Shown one piece after another: positions 28,526 through 36,420 of a DNA stretch of 64,000 bases (positions are counted from its first letter, which is position 1; each line of letters opens with the position of its first letter). The stretch is from Microbacterium sp. CGR2. Its GTDB lineage: Bacteria; Actinomycetota; Actinomycetes; Actinomycetales; Microbacteriaceae. Location of the stretch: positions 1,922,001-1,986,000 of the forward strand of contig NZ_RBHX01000001.1 in the NCBI RefSeq assembly GCF_003626735.1. The letters are read 5' to 3'. Under the pieces are notes generated by a model, which was not told the origin of the DNA, did not search any database, and saw nothing but the letters and a program-made list of their open reading frames with translations. A program made the translations under genes and the position numbers.

Positions 28526-29337
28526 CCCACCCCTCCGTAACTCTCCAGCAGGGCGCGGATGATGAGTCCCCACCCGTCGACCAGGATGAACAGCAGGATC
28601 TTGAACGGCAGCGAGATCATGACCGGCGGGAGCATCATCATGCCCATCGACATCAGCGCTGCGGCCACGACCAGGTCGATCACCAGGAACGGCACGAAGA
28701 TGACGAAGCCGATGATGAAGGCCGCCCGCAGCTCGGAGATCATGAACGCGGGGATGAGCGTGTAGAGGGGGACGCTCCCGGGGTCGGCCGGGTTCTCCTG
28801 GTCGGCCATCCGGGTCATCAGAGCGAGGTCTTCCTCCCGCGTGTACTTCAACATCCATTCCCGCAGCGGGTCCTGACCGACGTCCATCGCCTGGGTGAAT
28901 GTGAAGGTGCCGTCGATGTACGGCTGCACGGCCACCGTGTTGATCTCGGTGAGCACCGGCCACATGATGAACATCGACAAGAAGAGCGACAGGCCCGCCA
29001 GCACCTGGTTCGGTGGGATGGTCGGCAGCGACAGGGCGTTCCGCGTCATCGCCAGGACGACGAAGATCTTGGTGAAAGACGACATCATGAGCAGGAGCGC
29101 CGGCGCCACCGACAGCAGAGTGATGCCCAGGAGGGTCAGGATCGAGCCTGACGGCGTGCCGTCGGCGCCGTTGATGTCGATGGTGACGCCCTCGCCCGGA
29201 TCATCGGGCGTGACCTCGGCGAACGCCGCCGTGCCGGAGAGCAGCGTGAAGACGAGGGCGAGAGCGAAAGCACTGACGAGGATGAGCGCTCCGCGTCGCA
29301 GCCCGTGTCCGTCGGCGACGGCGCGGGTGGTGGTCAT
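28522..29337 (-). CDS. fliP: Flagellar export protein FliP
   Basis: This 271-residue protein has a cleavable-looking signal peptide (about residues 1-40) and four further helices. The motifs SFTKIFVVLAMTRNALSLP and VDLVVAAALMSMGMMMLPP are the two FliP signatures. It forms the core of the export gate. It overlaps fliO and fliQ by 4 bases each. Confidence 0.96.
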   Translation of the reverse strand: MTTTRAVADGHGLRRGALILVSAFALALVFTLLSGTAAFAEVTPDDPGEGVTIDINGADGTPSGSILTLLGITLLSVAPALLLMMSSFTKIFVVLAMTRNALSLPTIPPNQVLAGLSLFLSMFIMWPVLTEINTVAVQPYIDGTFTFTQAMDVGQDPLREWMLKYTREEDLALMTRMADQENPADPGSVPLYTLIPAFMISELRAAFIIGFVIFVPFLVIDLVVAAALMSMGMMMLPPVMISLPFKILLFILVDGWGLIIRALLESYGGVG

Positions 29338-29849
29338 CGGGCGCGCCGGATGGCCTCGGCGGTCTGCCGCCAGGTTTCGGGGGAGAGGATGGAGCCGCGC
29401 AGCGGATCGTTGCGATGCCGGACTCGGAGCTTCGGCGACGAAGCGGTCGGCGCCGCGAGGTCGGTGTCCACGGGGCCCGTGTGCACGGCGCCGGCTTCGG
29501 CGAGGCCGGTCGCGGCGAGGATGCGATCGAACTCCTCGGCATCCGAGGATCTCGCGGCATTTTCGGCCAGTGGCTCATCCGTGGGCGCAGCCGGCGCGAC
29601 CGGGAGGCGGTCGACGACGCTCACACCGTGCTCGGTGACTCCGAGAACGTAGCGGGCGTCATCCGTCTGCACCACGACCAGTTGTGCCTTCGCACCCAGT
29701 CCCTGCCGCCCGAGGACCGTGATCGTCTCGGCGTCACGACGACGCGCCGTCGTGCGCGCGAGGCGGCGCTGCAGAAACCACAGCAGTCCGAGGACAGCGG
29801 CGAGCGAGAGAGCGACCCGCAGCGCCAGGATCAGGTCGTCCAGGATCAG
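29334..29849 (-). CDS. fliO: Flagellar protein FliO with a CTG start
   Basis: The annotated frame encodes 171 residues: an N-terminal helix (ILALRVALSLAAVLGLLWFL), a basic stop-transfer, and the FliO core TITVLGRQGLGAKAQLVVVQ followed by ARYVLGVTEHGVSVVDRLP. A conventional start (GTG at 29675) would remove the membrane helix and half the core. No ATG, GTG or TTG exists in frame between there and the upstream stop. The CTG at 29849-29847 overlaps the fliN stop as CTGA, the same 4-base arrangement used by nearly all neighbours, so I choose it. FliO assists FliP assembly. Confidence 0.8.
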   Translation of the reverse strand: MILDDLILALRVALSLAAVLGLLWFLQRRLARTTARRRDAETITVLGRQGLGAKAQLVVVQTDDARYVLGVTEHGVSVVDRLPVAPAAPTDEPLAENAARSSDAEEFDRILAATGLAEAGAVHTGPVDTDLAAPTASSPKLRVRHRNDPLRGSILSPETWRQTAEAIRRAR

Positions 29850-30505
29850 ACCTCGACGTTCTCGAGAATGCGCGTGATCCGCACCGCGTAGTCCTGGTCG
29901 ACGACGACGACCTCACCGTGAGCGATGATCCGTCCGTTGAGCTTGACGTCGGCCGGTGCGCCCGCCGAACGATCCAGCTCCACGATCCGCCCCGGCTCCA
30001 GGTCCAGAACGTCGCGGACGGCCATCCGCGTGCGACCGATCTCGACGGTGAGTTCCATCTCGACCCCCGCGATGCGGTGCAACCGGCGTGACGAGGTCGA
30101 TACCGGTGCCGGGCTGCGCGTGACATTCACGGCCAGACGACCGATCGTGCGACCCGTGGGATCCTGAAGATCGAAGACCTGCGCCTGGGGGTCGGAGAAC
30201 GCCGCGGAAGCGTCGCCGATCGCCGCCTCGCCCAGTGCACCCGAACCGAGCGCGCTCACCGACGCCTCGAGGGCGTCGCGCAGCCGGTCGGCGAGGGGAG
30301 CGCTTGCGAGGCCGTCGATCAGAGCCTCGGTGTCGAAGATCTGCACCGCGACCTGCGCGCTCGCTTCGCCGATGAACTGCACGACGACGGCTTCGCCTGT
30401 ATCCCCGGACACCTGCGACGCTCGCGCGACGGTGGGCGCCGCGGTCGGCAACTGGGCCGCGAATGCGGCGGCGACGGCGGATTCGTAGGTGGTGGTGCTG
30501 GTCAC
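29846..30505 (-). CDS. fliN: Flagellar switch protein FliN
   Basis: This 219-residue protein has a C-terminal SpoA domain (GVEMELTVEIGRTRMAVRDVLDLEPG; DVKLNGRIIAHGEVVVVDQDYAVRI) that forms the C-ring of the motor switch. The N-terminal 140 residues are extra compared with E. coli FliN (137 residues) and resemble the CheC-like N-terminal part of FliY-type proteins, though no phosphatase motif was recognised. The start is GTG, overlapping the fliM stop. Confidence 0.92.
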   Translation of the reverse strand: MTSTTTYESAVAAAFAAQLPTAAPTVARASQVSGDTGEAVVVQFIGEASAQVAVQIFDTEALIDGLASAPLADRLRDALEASVSALGSGALGEAAIGDASAAFSDPQAQVFDLQDPTGRTIGRLAVNVTRSPAPVSTSSRRLHRIAGVEMELTVEIGRTRMAVRDVLDLEPGRIVELDRSAGAPADVKLNGRIIAHGEVVVVDQDYAVRITRILENVEV

Positions 30506-31431
30506 GCGGACTCCTCGGCGGGGGCGGGATCGGGAACGATGGTGGTCACGACGCAGGCCAGCCGAGCTCCCGCACTGCCGACGGCAGCGGTCGCGAGGGT
30601 CTGGTCGCCGACGGCGAGGATCAGGGGTCGGTCGGCGGCGTGCGGGATCGAGACGATGTCGCCGACGGACAGCTCGAGCACTTCACGCGGAAGGACCGAG
30701 CGGGGTGCGAGGCGCAGCGTCACATCGACCGGTGCGACTTCGACCTGACGACGGACCATGCCGGGGGTGGCGGCGCGATCGGTCGGTGAGGCACGGACGG
30801 TGAAACCGGCGAGCACGGATGCCGGCAGCATGATGCTGGCGGGAACGGTGCGCCCGCCCACCCGCATCGAGAGCCGGGTGACGATCACGGGTTCACCGGA
30901 TGCCGCCACCTGAGCGAATTGCGGGCTGTACTGGATTCCCGCGACCGTGGTCCCTCGGGGGAGCAGCCCGTCCAGTGCGCCGGCGAGATGGTCGAGCGCG
31001 TCGACGATCAGTGATTGCAGCAGCGCCTGTTCGATCGGCGTGAACGTGCGGTCCTCGGGCGCTCCGGAGGCCCGGCCCCCGACCATCTGGACGATCCAGG
31101 ACGCGGCCGTGGCCGACGGGACCTGAACGATGAGGCGTTCCTCGGAGCCGGGCAGCGCGCAGACCACCATGGTGGTGGTCTGCGGCAGCGACTGCGCATA
31201 TTCGCCGTAGGTCAGCATCCCCACGTGCTCGACGGCGATGGTGGCGCGCACGTGGATCTTCGCCGAGAGCTGCGCCGACCATTGCCGGGCGAATGTCTCG
31301 AACGCGAGCTCCAAGGCGCGGGCGTGCTCGCGCGAAAGGGTCGCCGACCTGCCGAAGTCGTACACCTCGACTTCGGCGGTGTTCGTCCCCGCCCGTGCGG
31401 GCGCCGCAGAGCGCACGCCGTCCTCGATCAT
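30502..31431 (-). CDS. fliM: Flagellar switch protein FliM
   Basis: This 309-residue protein has the CheC-like middle domain (VEVYDFGRSATLSREHARALE; VEHVGMLTYGEYAQSL) and a C-terminal SpoA domain (VDVTLRLAPRSVLPREVLELSVGDIV). The short N-terminus lacks an obvious CheY-binding LSQ/EIDAL motif. I choose ATG 31431; GTG codons at 31434 and 31443 are alternatives. A sigma-28-type promoter ends 12 nt before the ATG, so the transcript would be almost leaderless. Confidence 0.9.
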   Translation of the reverse strand: MIEDGVRSAAPARAGTNTAEVEVYDFGRSATLSREHARALELAFETFARQWSAQLSAKIHVRATIAVEHVGMLTYGEYAQSLPQTTTMVVCALPGSEERLIVQVPSATAASWIVQMVGGRASGAPEDRTFTPIEQALLQSLIVDALDHLAGALDGLLPRGTTVAGIQYSPQFAQVAASGEPVIVTRLSMRVGGRTVPASIMLPASVLAGFTVRASPTDRAATPGMVRRQVEVAPVDVTLRLAPRSVLPREVLELSVGDIVSIPHAADRPLILAVGDQTLATAAVGSAGARLACVVTTIVPDPAPAEESA

Positions 31432-31442
31432 CACGAACCCCA

Positions 31443-31469
31443 CTATCGGGCGGTGATCGGCATGCGTTA
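31443..31469 (-). promoter_or_regulatory. Sigma-28-type promoter for fliM
   Basis: On the minus strand: TAAC, 15 nt, CCCGATAG. It matches the architecture of the fliC and flgN promoters. The predicted transcript start is about 5 nt before the fliM ATG, and the element lies in the 52-bp motB-fliM gap. Confidence 0.7.
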
Positions 31470-31483
31470 GGCGGAAGCGGGAG

Positions 31484-32293
31484 TCAGGAGGACGGCTGCG
31501 CCGCTGCAGCAGCGGGGATGAGCGCTCGCACCTCCTCTTCCGCATCGGACAGGACCACGATGTCGACACGTCGGTTCTGGGCGAGCGCCTCGGAGCTCGC
31601 CCCTGCCGCCACCGGCCGGGTGTCCCCGAAGCCGACGGACTTGAGGTGCGCCGGCGGAAGCCCGGACGACTCGACGAGATGCCGGAGGACCTGTGTGGAA
31701 CGACCGGAGGACAGCTCCCAGTTGGTCGGGAACGGGGCTACCGAGCCGCGGACATCCGCGTGTCCCTCGACGGAGATCTCGTTCGGAGCGCTGGCGAGAA
31801 CAGAGCCGAGCGCATCGAGCACCTGGACGGCGGCCGAACTCAGCTCGGTGCTGTTCGTCGTGAAGAACGTCTCGGCGCTCACGAGCCCGATCGTGAGGCC
31901 GCGTTCGTCGATCGTGAAGGTGACGTCGGGCTCGAGTCCCCGCTGAGCCAGCGCCTGACGGAGACGCTCCCGCAGAGTCGAGAGCTCGTCGAACTCGACC
32001 TGAGCGGCAGCGGCGTCGACATCGGCGAAGTCCTCGCCTTCCTCGTCCACGAGCTCGGGGGGTACGACGACACCCTCCGCGGTGTCCGCGAGCTTGGACG
32101 GGTCCTGACCGAAGCCGGTCGCGAGGGAGGCGCTCAGCTGTTCGAATTTCTCCTGATCCACCGTCGACATCGCGAACAGCACGATGAACATGCACATCAA
32201 GACGGTCACCATGTCGAGGTAGGAGGCCATCCATCGTTCGTCGGGCCCGCTGTGCTCCTCCTGCGGGACCCGTCGCCGGGCCCGGACGCTCAC
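31484..32293 (-). CDS. motB: Flagellar motor protein MotB
   Basis: This 269-residue protein has one membrane helix with the proton-accepting aspartate in RWMASYLDMVTVLMCMFIVLFA and a C-terminal OmpA-like peptidoglycan-binding domain (ISVEGHADVRGS; LKSVGFGDTRPVA; NRRVDIVVL). It anchors the stator. The GTG start overlaps the motA stop by 4 bases; the longer open frame is a shadow over motA. Confidence 0.95.
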   Translation of the reverse strand: MSVRARRRVPQEEHSGPDERWMASYLDMVTVLMCMFIVLFAMSTVDQEKFEQLSASLATGFGQDPSKLADTAEGVVVPPELVDEEGEDFADVDAAAAQVEFDELSTLRERLRQALAQRGLEPDVTFTIDERGLTIGLVSAETFFTTNSTELSSAAVQVLDALGSVLASAPNEISVEGHADVRGSVAPFPTNWELSSGRSTQVLRHLVESSGLPPAHLKSVGFGDTRPVAAGASSEALAQNRRVDIVVLSDAEEEVRALIPAAAAAQPSS

Positions 32294-33099
32294 GGCACCG
32301 GCTCCGGCTCCTCGGATGCGGCGGCCTTGTCCCGACGTCCCGAACGGGCCGGCGGACGCTCGGCCACCAGCGCCCGCAGGCGCTCGCGGACGAACTGCGG
32401 CGGCGCTCCGGCCTGCACGGCGAGCATGCCCTCCATGAGGACGGTCATGCGCTCGAGTTCGAGTTCTCCCAGGCGCTGCAGCCGACCGCCGATGGGCAGC
32501 CAGATGAAGTTGGCCGAGAGGAGCCCCCACAGCGTGGCGACGAAGGCGGCGGCGATCATCGGGCCCAGCGTGTCGGGCTTGTCCAGCTTCTCCAGCACGT
32601 GGGTGAGCGAGACGACCGTGCCGATGATGCCGACGGTCGGGGCGAATCCCCCGAGCGTCATGTAGAAGCGCGACGCGGTGCGGTTGCGCGCCGCCGTCGA
32701 GGTCAGCTCGTCTTCCAGGAGAGTCCGCAGTTCTTCGGCATCCGTGCCGTCGGCGATGCTCTGAAGCGCCTGACGCAAGAAGGGGTCCTTCTCGTCGGCG
32801 AGGCCCTGCTCGAGCGCCAGCAGACCCTCGCTCCGGGCTTTCTCGGCGTAGCCGACGACCGTGTCGATCATGCTGTGCGCGCTGCGGCGCTCGCCGCGGA
32901 ACGCCCGGGGGAGAGCCTTGACGGCATGCAGGGCGTCGCGGAGCGTTCCGCTCGCGAGGCCGACCGCGATCGTCGCGCCGAACACGAGCACCATCGGTGC
33001 CGGGAGGAGCAGCGAGCCGACCGTCGCGCCCTCGAGGTTGATCATCGCGACCAGAGCGCCGAAGGCGAGGACCAGGCCGAGGATGAGGGACGGGTCCAT
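32290..33099 (-). CDS. motA: Flagellar motor protein MotA
   Basis: This 269-residue stator protein has four membrane helices, with the last two at GGFAPTVGIIGTVVSLTHVL and ATLWGLLSANFIWLPIGGRL. These are the MotA signature with conserved prolines. With MotB it forms the ion channel that drives rotation. It shares one base with the flbD stop (TGATG). Confidence 0.95.
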   Translation of the reverse strand: MDPSLILGLVLAFGALVAMINLEGATVGSLLLPAPMVLVFGATIAVGLASGTLRDALHAVKALPRAFRGERRSAHSMIDTVVGYAEKARSEGLLALEQGLADEKDPFLRQALQSIADGTDAEELRTLLEDELTSTAARNRTASRFYMTLGGFAPTVGIIGTVVSLTHVLEKLDKPDTLGPMIAAAFVATLWGLLSANFIWLPIGGRLQRLGELELERMTVLMEGMLAVQAGAPPQFVRERLRALVAERPPARSGRRDKAAASEEPEPVP

Positions 33100-33353
33100 C
33101 AGAGCACCGCCTCTGCGTCGGTTCCGGGGGCGACGGCATCGGTGTCCGCGGCGGTGATCATGGCGGCCGCGGCAGCCAGTACGCCTGCGCGGAAGGCGAT
33201 GATCTGAGCGATCACGTCGTCCATCGTCTCGGTGACGACGAAGGTCGCGCCATCGACCATGATGATCGTCGTGTCGGGCGTTGCCTGGACACGTTCGATC
33301 AGGTCGGGATTCACCGCGAACCGCGAACGGTTCAGGCGCGTGAGGACGATCAT
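33099..33353 (-). CDS. flbD: FlbD-family flagellar protein
   Basis: This 84-residue protein (MIVLTRLNRSRFAVNPDLIERVQATPD; IIMVDGATFVVTETMDDV) matches the small FlbD family found beside motAB and fliLM in many flagellar operons; its exact role is unsettled (it is unrelated to the Caulobacter regulator of the same name). I choose the inner ATG because family members begin MI-LTRLN and an AGGA lies 8 nt upstream; an ATG at 33362 is the alternative. The alanine-rich tail is an extension. Confidence 0.85.
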   Translation of the reverse strand: MIVLTRLNRSRFAVNPDLIERVQATPDTTIIMVDGATFVVTETMDDVIAQIIAFRAGVLAAAAAMITAADTDAVAPGTDAEAVL

Positions 33354-33374
33354 GGGCTCCATCCTGGAAAGTTC

Positions 33375-33399
33375 GTCTCCGCTCGAGGGGAGCGAAGAC
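33375..33399 (-). other. Hairpin in the flbD leader
   Basis: On the minus strand GTCTTCGCT pairs with AGCGGAGAC (9 bp, one G-U) around a 7-nt loop. It lies in the predicted 70-nt leader between the sigma-28 promoter and flbD. Its role is unknown. Confidence 0.4.
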
Positions 33400-33429
33400 C
33401 CGACGCCCGTCCTGGGCTGTCAGAGTGGA

Positions 33430-33456
33430 CTGTCGGCCAGTGGCGGCTGCGCGTTA
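33430..33456 (-). promoter_or_regulatory. Sigma-28-type promoter for flbD-motAB operon
   Basis: On the minus strand: TAAC, 15 nt, GCCGACAG. One base of the -10 differs from the fliC and flgN elements. It explains how the flbD-to-csrA block can be expressed although it is cut off from flgE. The rest of the 334-bp gap (33354-33687) shows the leader hairpin but no other clear element. Confidence 0.65.
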
Positions 33457-33687
33457 GAACGGCGGGTTCCCGGGACCGGCCGATCCCCGGTGGGTGTGAG
33501 TTTCCTGTGACGCCTGCCACTGCACCATGCCCTCGCCCCCGCGATTCCGCGGCAACTCGCATCATCTGCAACGGGTGCCATCCGAGTGGACCAGACGATG
33601 CGAAAGGATCGAAGGGGCCGGCGCGATGACTTCCGACACTCGTTCGCACGACGGAGCCCCGACACCGGAACCGAGGGAAGGGGCCGT

Positions 33688-35061
33688 ATGAACGACCAGC
33701 GCGTGAAGGGTGCTGCATCCGCTGCCGCTGCCGCAGCGGACGAGTGCGGATGCGCCCCCACGCCCGTCGAACGGGCCGCGATGTGGCAGGTGCCGATGAG
33801 TCGTCGCCGCGCACTCGGGCTGGGAGCGCTCACTGCCGTGACGCTCGCCGCGTTCGGAGTCGGGGCAGGGGATTCGGTCGCGCACGCGACCACCTACCCC
33901 AGCTGGGACGATGTGCAGCGCGCCAAGAACAACCAGGCCGCCAAGGGCGCCGAGATCGGGCGCATCGAAGGTCTCATCCAGTCGCTCTCGCGCAGGGTCA
34001 CCGAAACACAGGAGGCCGCTGCCGCGGCATCCGATGCGTTCTACAGCGCCCAGCAGGCATTCTTCGCCGCGATCACCGAAGCGGAGAGCCTGCAGGCCCG
34101 CGCGGATGAGCAGGCCGCGATCGCCGAGTCATCCGCACGAGAAGCCGGACGACTCGCGGCGAAGCTCTACCGCAACGGTGGAGAGGACACGGCCCTCCAG
34201 CTGTTCTTCTCCGGATCGAGTGCGAACGCCGACCAGCTTCTTTCGCGTCTCGGCACGATGGACAAGTATCTCGAGTACAACCAGTCGGTGTACGACAAAG
34301 CCGTCTCTGCGCGCAACACTTCACAAGCGCTGACCGATCAGGCGACCGTCGCCCGCGGAGAGCGTGACCGCCTGCAGAAGATCGCCGAGCAGAAGATGGA
34401 GGCGGCGCAGGCGGCGGCGGATGCTGCCCAGGCTGCTCTCGACGAGCAGTCCGCGAACCTCGAGACGATGAAGGCGCAGCTCGCCGCGCTCAGGGACACC
34501 ACCACGAAGACCGTTGCCGCGTATCAGGAAGGCGTCGCGGCGCGCGCGGCGGAAGCGAAGGCCCGGCGCGAACGGGAGGCGGCGGAAGCGGCCGCCAGAG
34601 CGCGCGCCGGTAGTGGTGGTGGCGGGGGCGGAGGCAGCGGCGTCGGAGGATGGGTGCGCCCGCACGGAGGTGGGCGGAGCTCGAGCTACGGACCCCGAAC
34701 GCAGACCTGCGGGTCGAAGGGCTGCTCGTCACCATTCCACTACGGTGCAGATCTCGCGAATGGATGCGGAGCACCCATCTTCGCGGCGAACTCCGGCACG
34801 GTGGACTACGCGGCTTCCAACGGCAACTACGGCAACTACGTGCGCATCCAACACGGCGGCGGGATCAGCACCGGCTATGCGCACATCAAGCCCGGCGGGA
34901 TCATCGTGCGCAGGGGGCAGCAGGTGAAGTCCGGTCAGGTCATCGCCTACGCCGGCGACACCGGCCGTTCGTTCGGGTGCCACCTGCATTTCGAGGTCTA
35001 TGTCAACGGCGGCTACACCAACCCGGTCAGCTTCATGGAGGCCAGAGGAGTGTACGTCTGA
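33688..35061 (+). CDS. M23 family metallopeptidase with coiled coil and Tat-like signal
   Basis: I take ATG 33688, behind GGGAAGGGG, for a 457-residue protein; the frame is open to 33586. A twin-arginine-like signal (MSRRRALGLGALTAVTLAAFG) lies about 38 residues in. A long coiled coil (about residues 80-310) and a glycine-rich linker lead to an M23/LytM domain with HYGAD and GCHLHFEVY (H-x3-D and H-x-H zinc ligands). It is a likely peptidoglycan endopeptidase. It sits between the halves of the flagellar cluster and might open the wall for the rod, but this is inference; no FlgJ is present. Confidence 0.85.
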   Translation: MNDQRVKGAASAAAAAADECGCAPTPVERAAMWQVPMSRRRALGLGALTAVTLAAFGVGAGDSVAHATTYPSWDDVQRAKNNQAAKGAEIGRIEGLIQSLSRRVTETQEAAAAASDAFYSAQQAFFAAITEAESLQARADEQAAIAESSAREAGRLAAKLYRNGGEDTALQLFFSGSSANADQLLSRLGTMDKYLEYNQSVYDKAVSARNTSQALTDQATVARGERDRLQKIAEQKMEAAQAAADAAQAALDEQSANLETMKAQLAALRDTTTKTVAAYQEGVAARAAEAKARREREAAEAAARARAGSGGGGGGGSGVGGWVRPHGGGRSSSYGPRTQTCGSKGCSSPFHYGADLANGCGAPIFAANSGTVDYAASNGNYGNYVRIQHGGGISTGYAHIKPGGIIVRRGQQVKSGQVIAYAGDTGRSFGCHLHFEVYVNGGYTNPVSFMEARGVYV

Positions 35062-35064
35062 CGC

Positions 35065-35997
35065 TCACGCTCCCTTCCGGTGCAGCGTCTCGAGGTGCGC
35101 GTTGTAGGCGTCCAGGTCGACCGTGCCGTGCACGTCCGCATACCTGTCCTCGGCTGCCGCTCGGGCGGTGTCTTCTCGGAACCAGCGGTGCATGACGTAC
35201 ACGAGGATCAGCAGCGTCGGAGCCTCGCCGTACGACCACGCCAGCCCGCCCGCGAGCTGCTGATCCTCGAGCGGATCGATACCGAGTGCCTGGGTGGACG
35301 CGACGAAGGAGGTGAGGAGCGTGCTGGTGGACATCATCAGCAGAACGCCGAAGAAGGCATGAAGGGCGGCTTCCGCGAACACGTCGAGAGCACGACCGCC
35401 ATGGCTCAGCCGCACCGGCAGGGGGTCGGAGCTGAGCACGGGAACGGCGAAGAGGATGCCGACGGCGAGGAACGCGAACTCCAGCGCGAGGTGCCCGCCC
35501 GGCGCCGCGAGGATCTTGTCGGCGAACCCGGTCAGATAGAGGCCGTAGAAAGCGGCCAGGTAGAGCGGCAGCGCCAGCCAGAGGCTCAATGCCCACCGCG
35601 ACCCGCGGCTGCGGAGGCCTCGGTGGGCGGCATGGAGCACAGCGGCGCCGACGCCGTGATGCGGGGTGGCCCGCAGCAGAAGCGTCCCCGGGGACCCGAG
35701 CACGAGCAGCGTCGGGATCACCATCATCAGCGTGAGCTGCTGGAACATGAACACCGACAGCAGCGCGTACCCGTACACCTCCACGCCCAGCCCGGTGGTC
35801 GCTGCGAGGGCGAGGCAGCCCAGCACGAAGCTGATCGTGCGCCAGACCGGCCACCGGCGGCCCTGTCGCCACAACCGGATCGCACCCAGAAGGTAGGCCG
35901 CTCCCGAGATGCTCGCAAGGAGCGGCAACACGGGGAACGGTCCGGGAAGGATGGCGAAGAAGTCGAAGAGCGTAGGGGGTTCATCGGGGATCCACAT
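35065..35997 (-). CDS. CtaG-type cytochrome c oxidase assembly / copper membrane protein
   Basis: This 310-residue protein has about seven to nine helices and matches the caa3_CtaG family (LSVFMFQQLTLMMVIPTLLVLGSP; LHAFFGVLLMMSTSTLL), involved in copper delivery to cytochrome oxidase. ATG 35997 is chosen for its GAGGA; the frame extends to 36048. Its stop lies 3 bases from the M23 stop. It follows CopC and a decayed DsbA-like gene on the same strand. Confidence 0.85.
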   Translation of the reverse strand: MWIPDEPPTLFDFFAILPGPFPVLPLLASISGAAYLLGAIRLWRQGRRWPVWRTISFVLGCLALAATTGLGVEVYGYALLSVFMFQQLTLMMVIPTLLVLGSPGTLLLRATPHHGVGAAVLHAAHRGLRSRGSRWALSLWLALPLYLAAFYGLYLTGFADKILAAPGGHLALEFAFLAVGILFAVPVLSSDPLPVRLSHGGRALDVFAEAALHAFFGVLLMMSTSTLLTSFVASTQALGIDPLEDQQLAGGLAWSYGEAPTLLILVYVMHRWFREDTARAAAEDRYADVHGTVDLDAYNAHLETLHRKGA

Positions 35998-36072
35998 GCT
36001 CGTCCTCTCTCGCTGCCGCGGCCGGTGGCGCGGCCGCTGCCCGCTCACGGTGACGACGTGCGCGTTCGGACA

Positions 36073-36420
36073 TCACCACCCCGATCGCCCCGGCCACCAC
36101 CAGGAAACCTCCAGCGATGAGGACGAGACCGCCGAGATAGCCGAGGTGGGTGTGCTGTCGACGCCGAGCGCTCGGCCGTCCGTCACGTCCACCTCGACAC
36201 GCTCGGCGGTGGCGGGATCCGCGACGGCTCTGTCGTAGGCCTCCAGATCAAGGTCCAGGTCTTCAGCGAATCCGCGGAAGACATCTGCGCGTGACTCCTC
36301 TGCTTCGCCCCACGCCGCCTGGTTGTCGACGACGGCGACCACTCCGATGAGTATCAGCACCACCACCACCACGGCGACGGCGGCGATCCCGGCCTTCACG
36401 CGGGGACTCGGGGAGGTCAT
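36073..36420 (-). pseudogene. Decayed DsbA/thioredoxin-like protein lacking its active site
   Basis: The 115-residue frame has an N-terminal membrane helix (about residues 11-32) joined directly to DNQAAWGEAEESRADVFRGFAED and AYDRAVADPATAERVEVDVTDGRALGVDSTPT. The latter resembles the C-terminal half of membrane-anchored DsbA-like proteins, which normally read TPTFF next. The roughly 100 residues that hold the Cys-x-x-Cys are absent, and after STPT the frame turns into WWWPGRSGW. Another frame there encodes a hydrophobic segment (LGYLGGLVLIAGGFLVVAGA). I read this as an internal deletion plus a 3' frameshift or fusion. It still overlaps the CopC stop by 4 bases. Confidence 0.55.

Noticed and set aside
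33479..33486. Plus-strand sigma-28 -10 (GCCGATCC) for the M23 gene
   Set aside because: No TAAC/TAAA lies 15 nt upstream, and the -10 ends in CC rather than AG.
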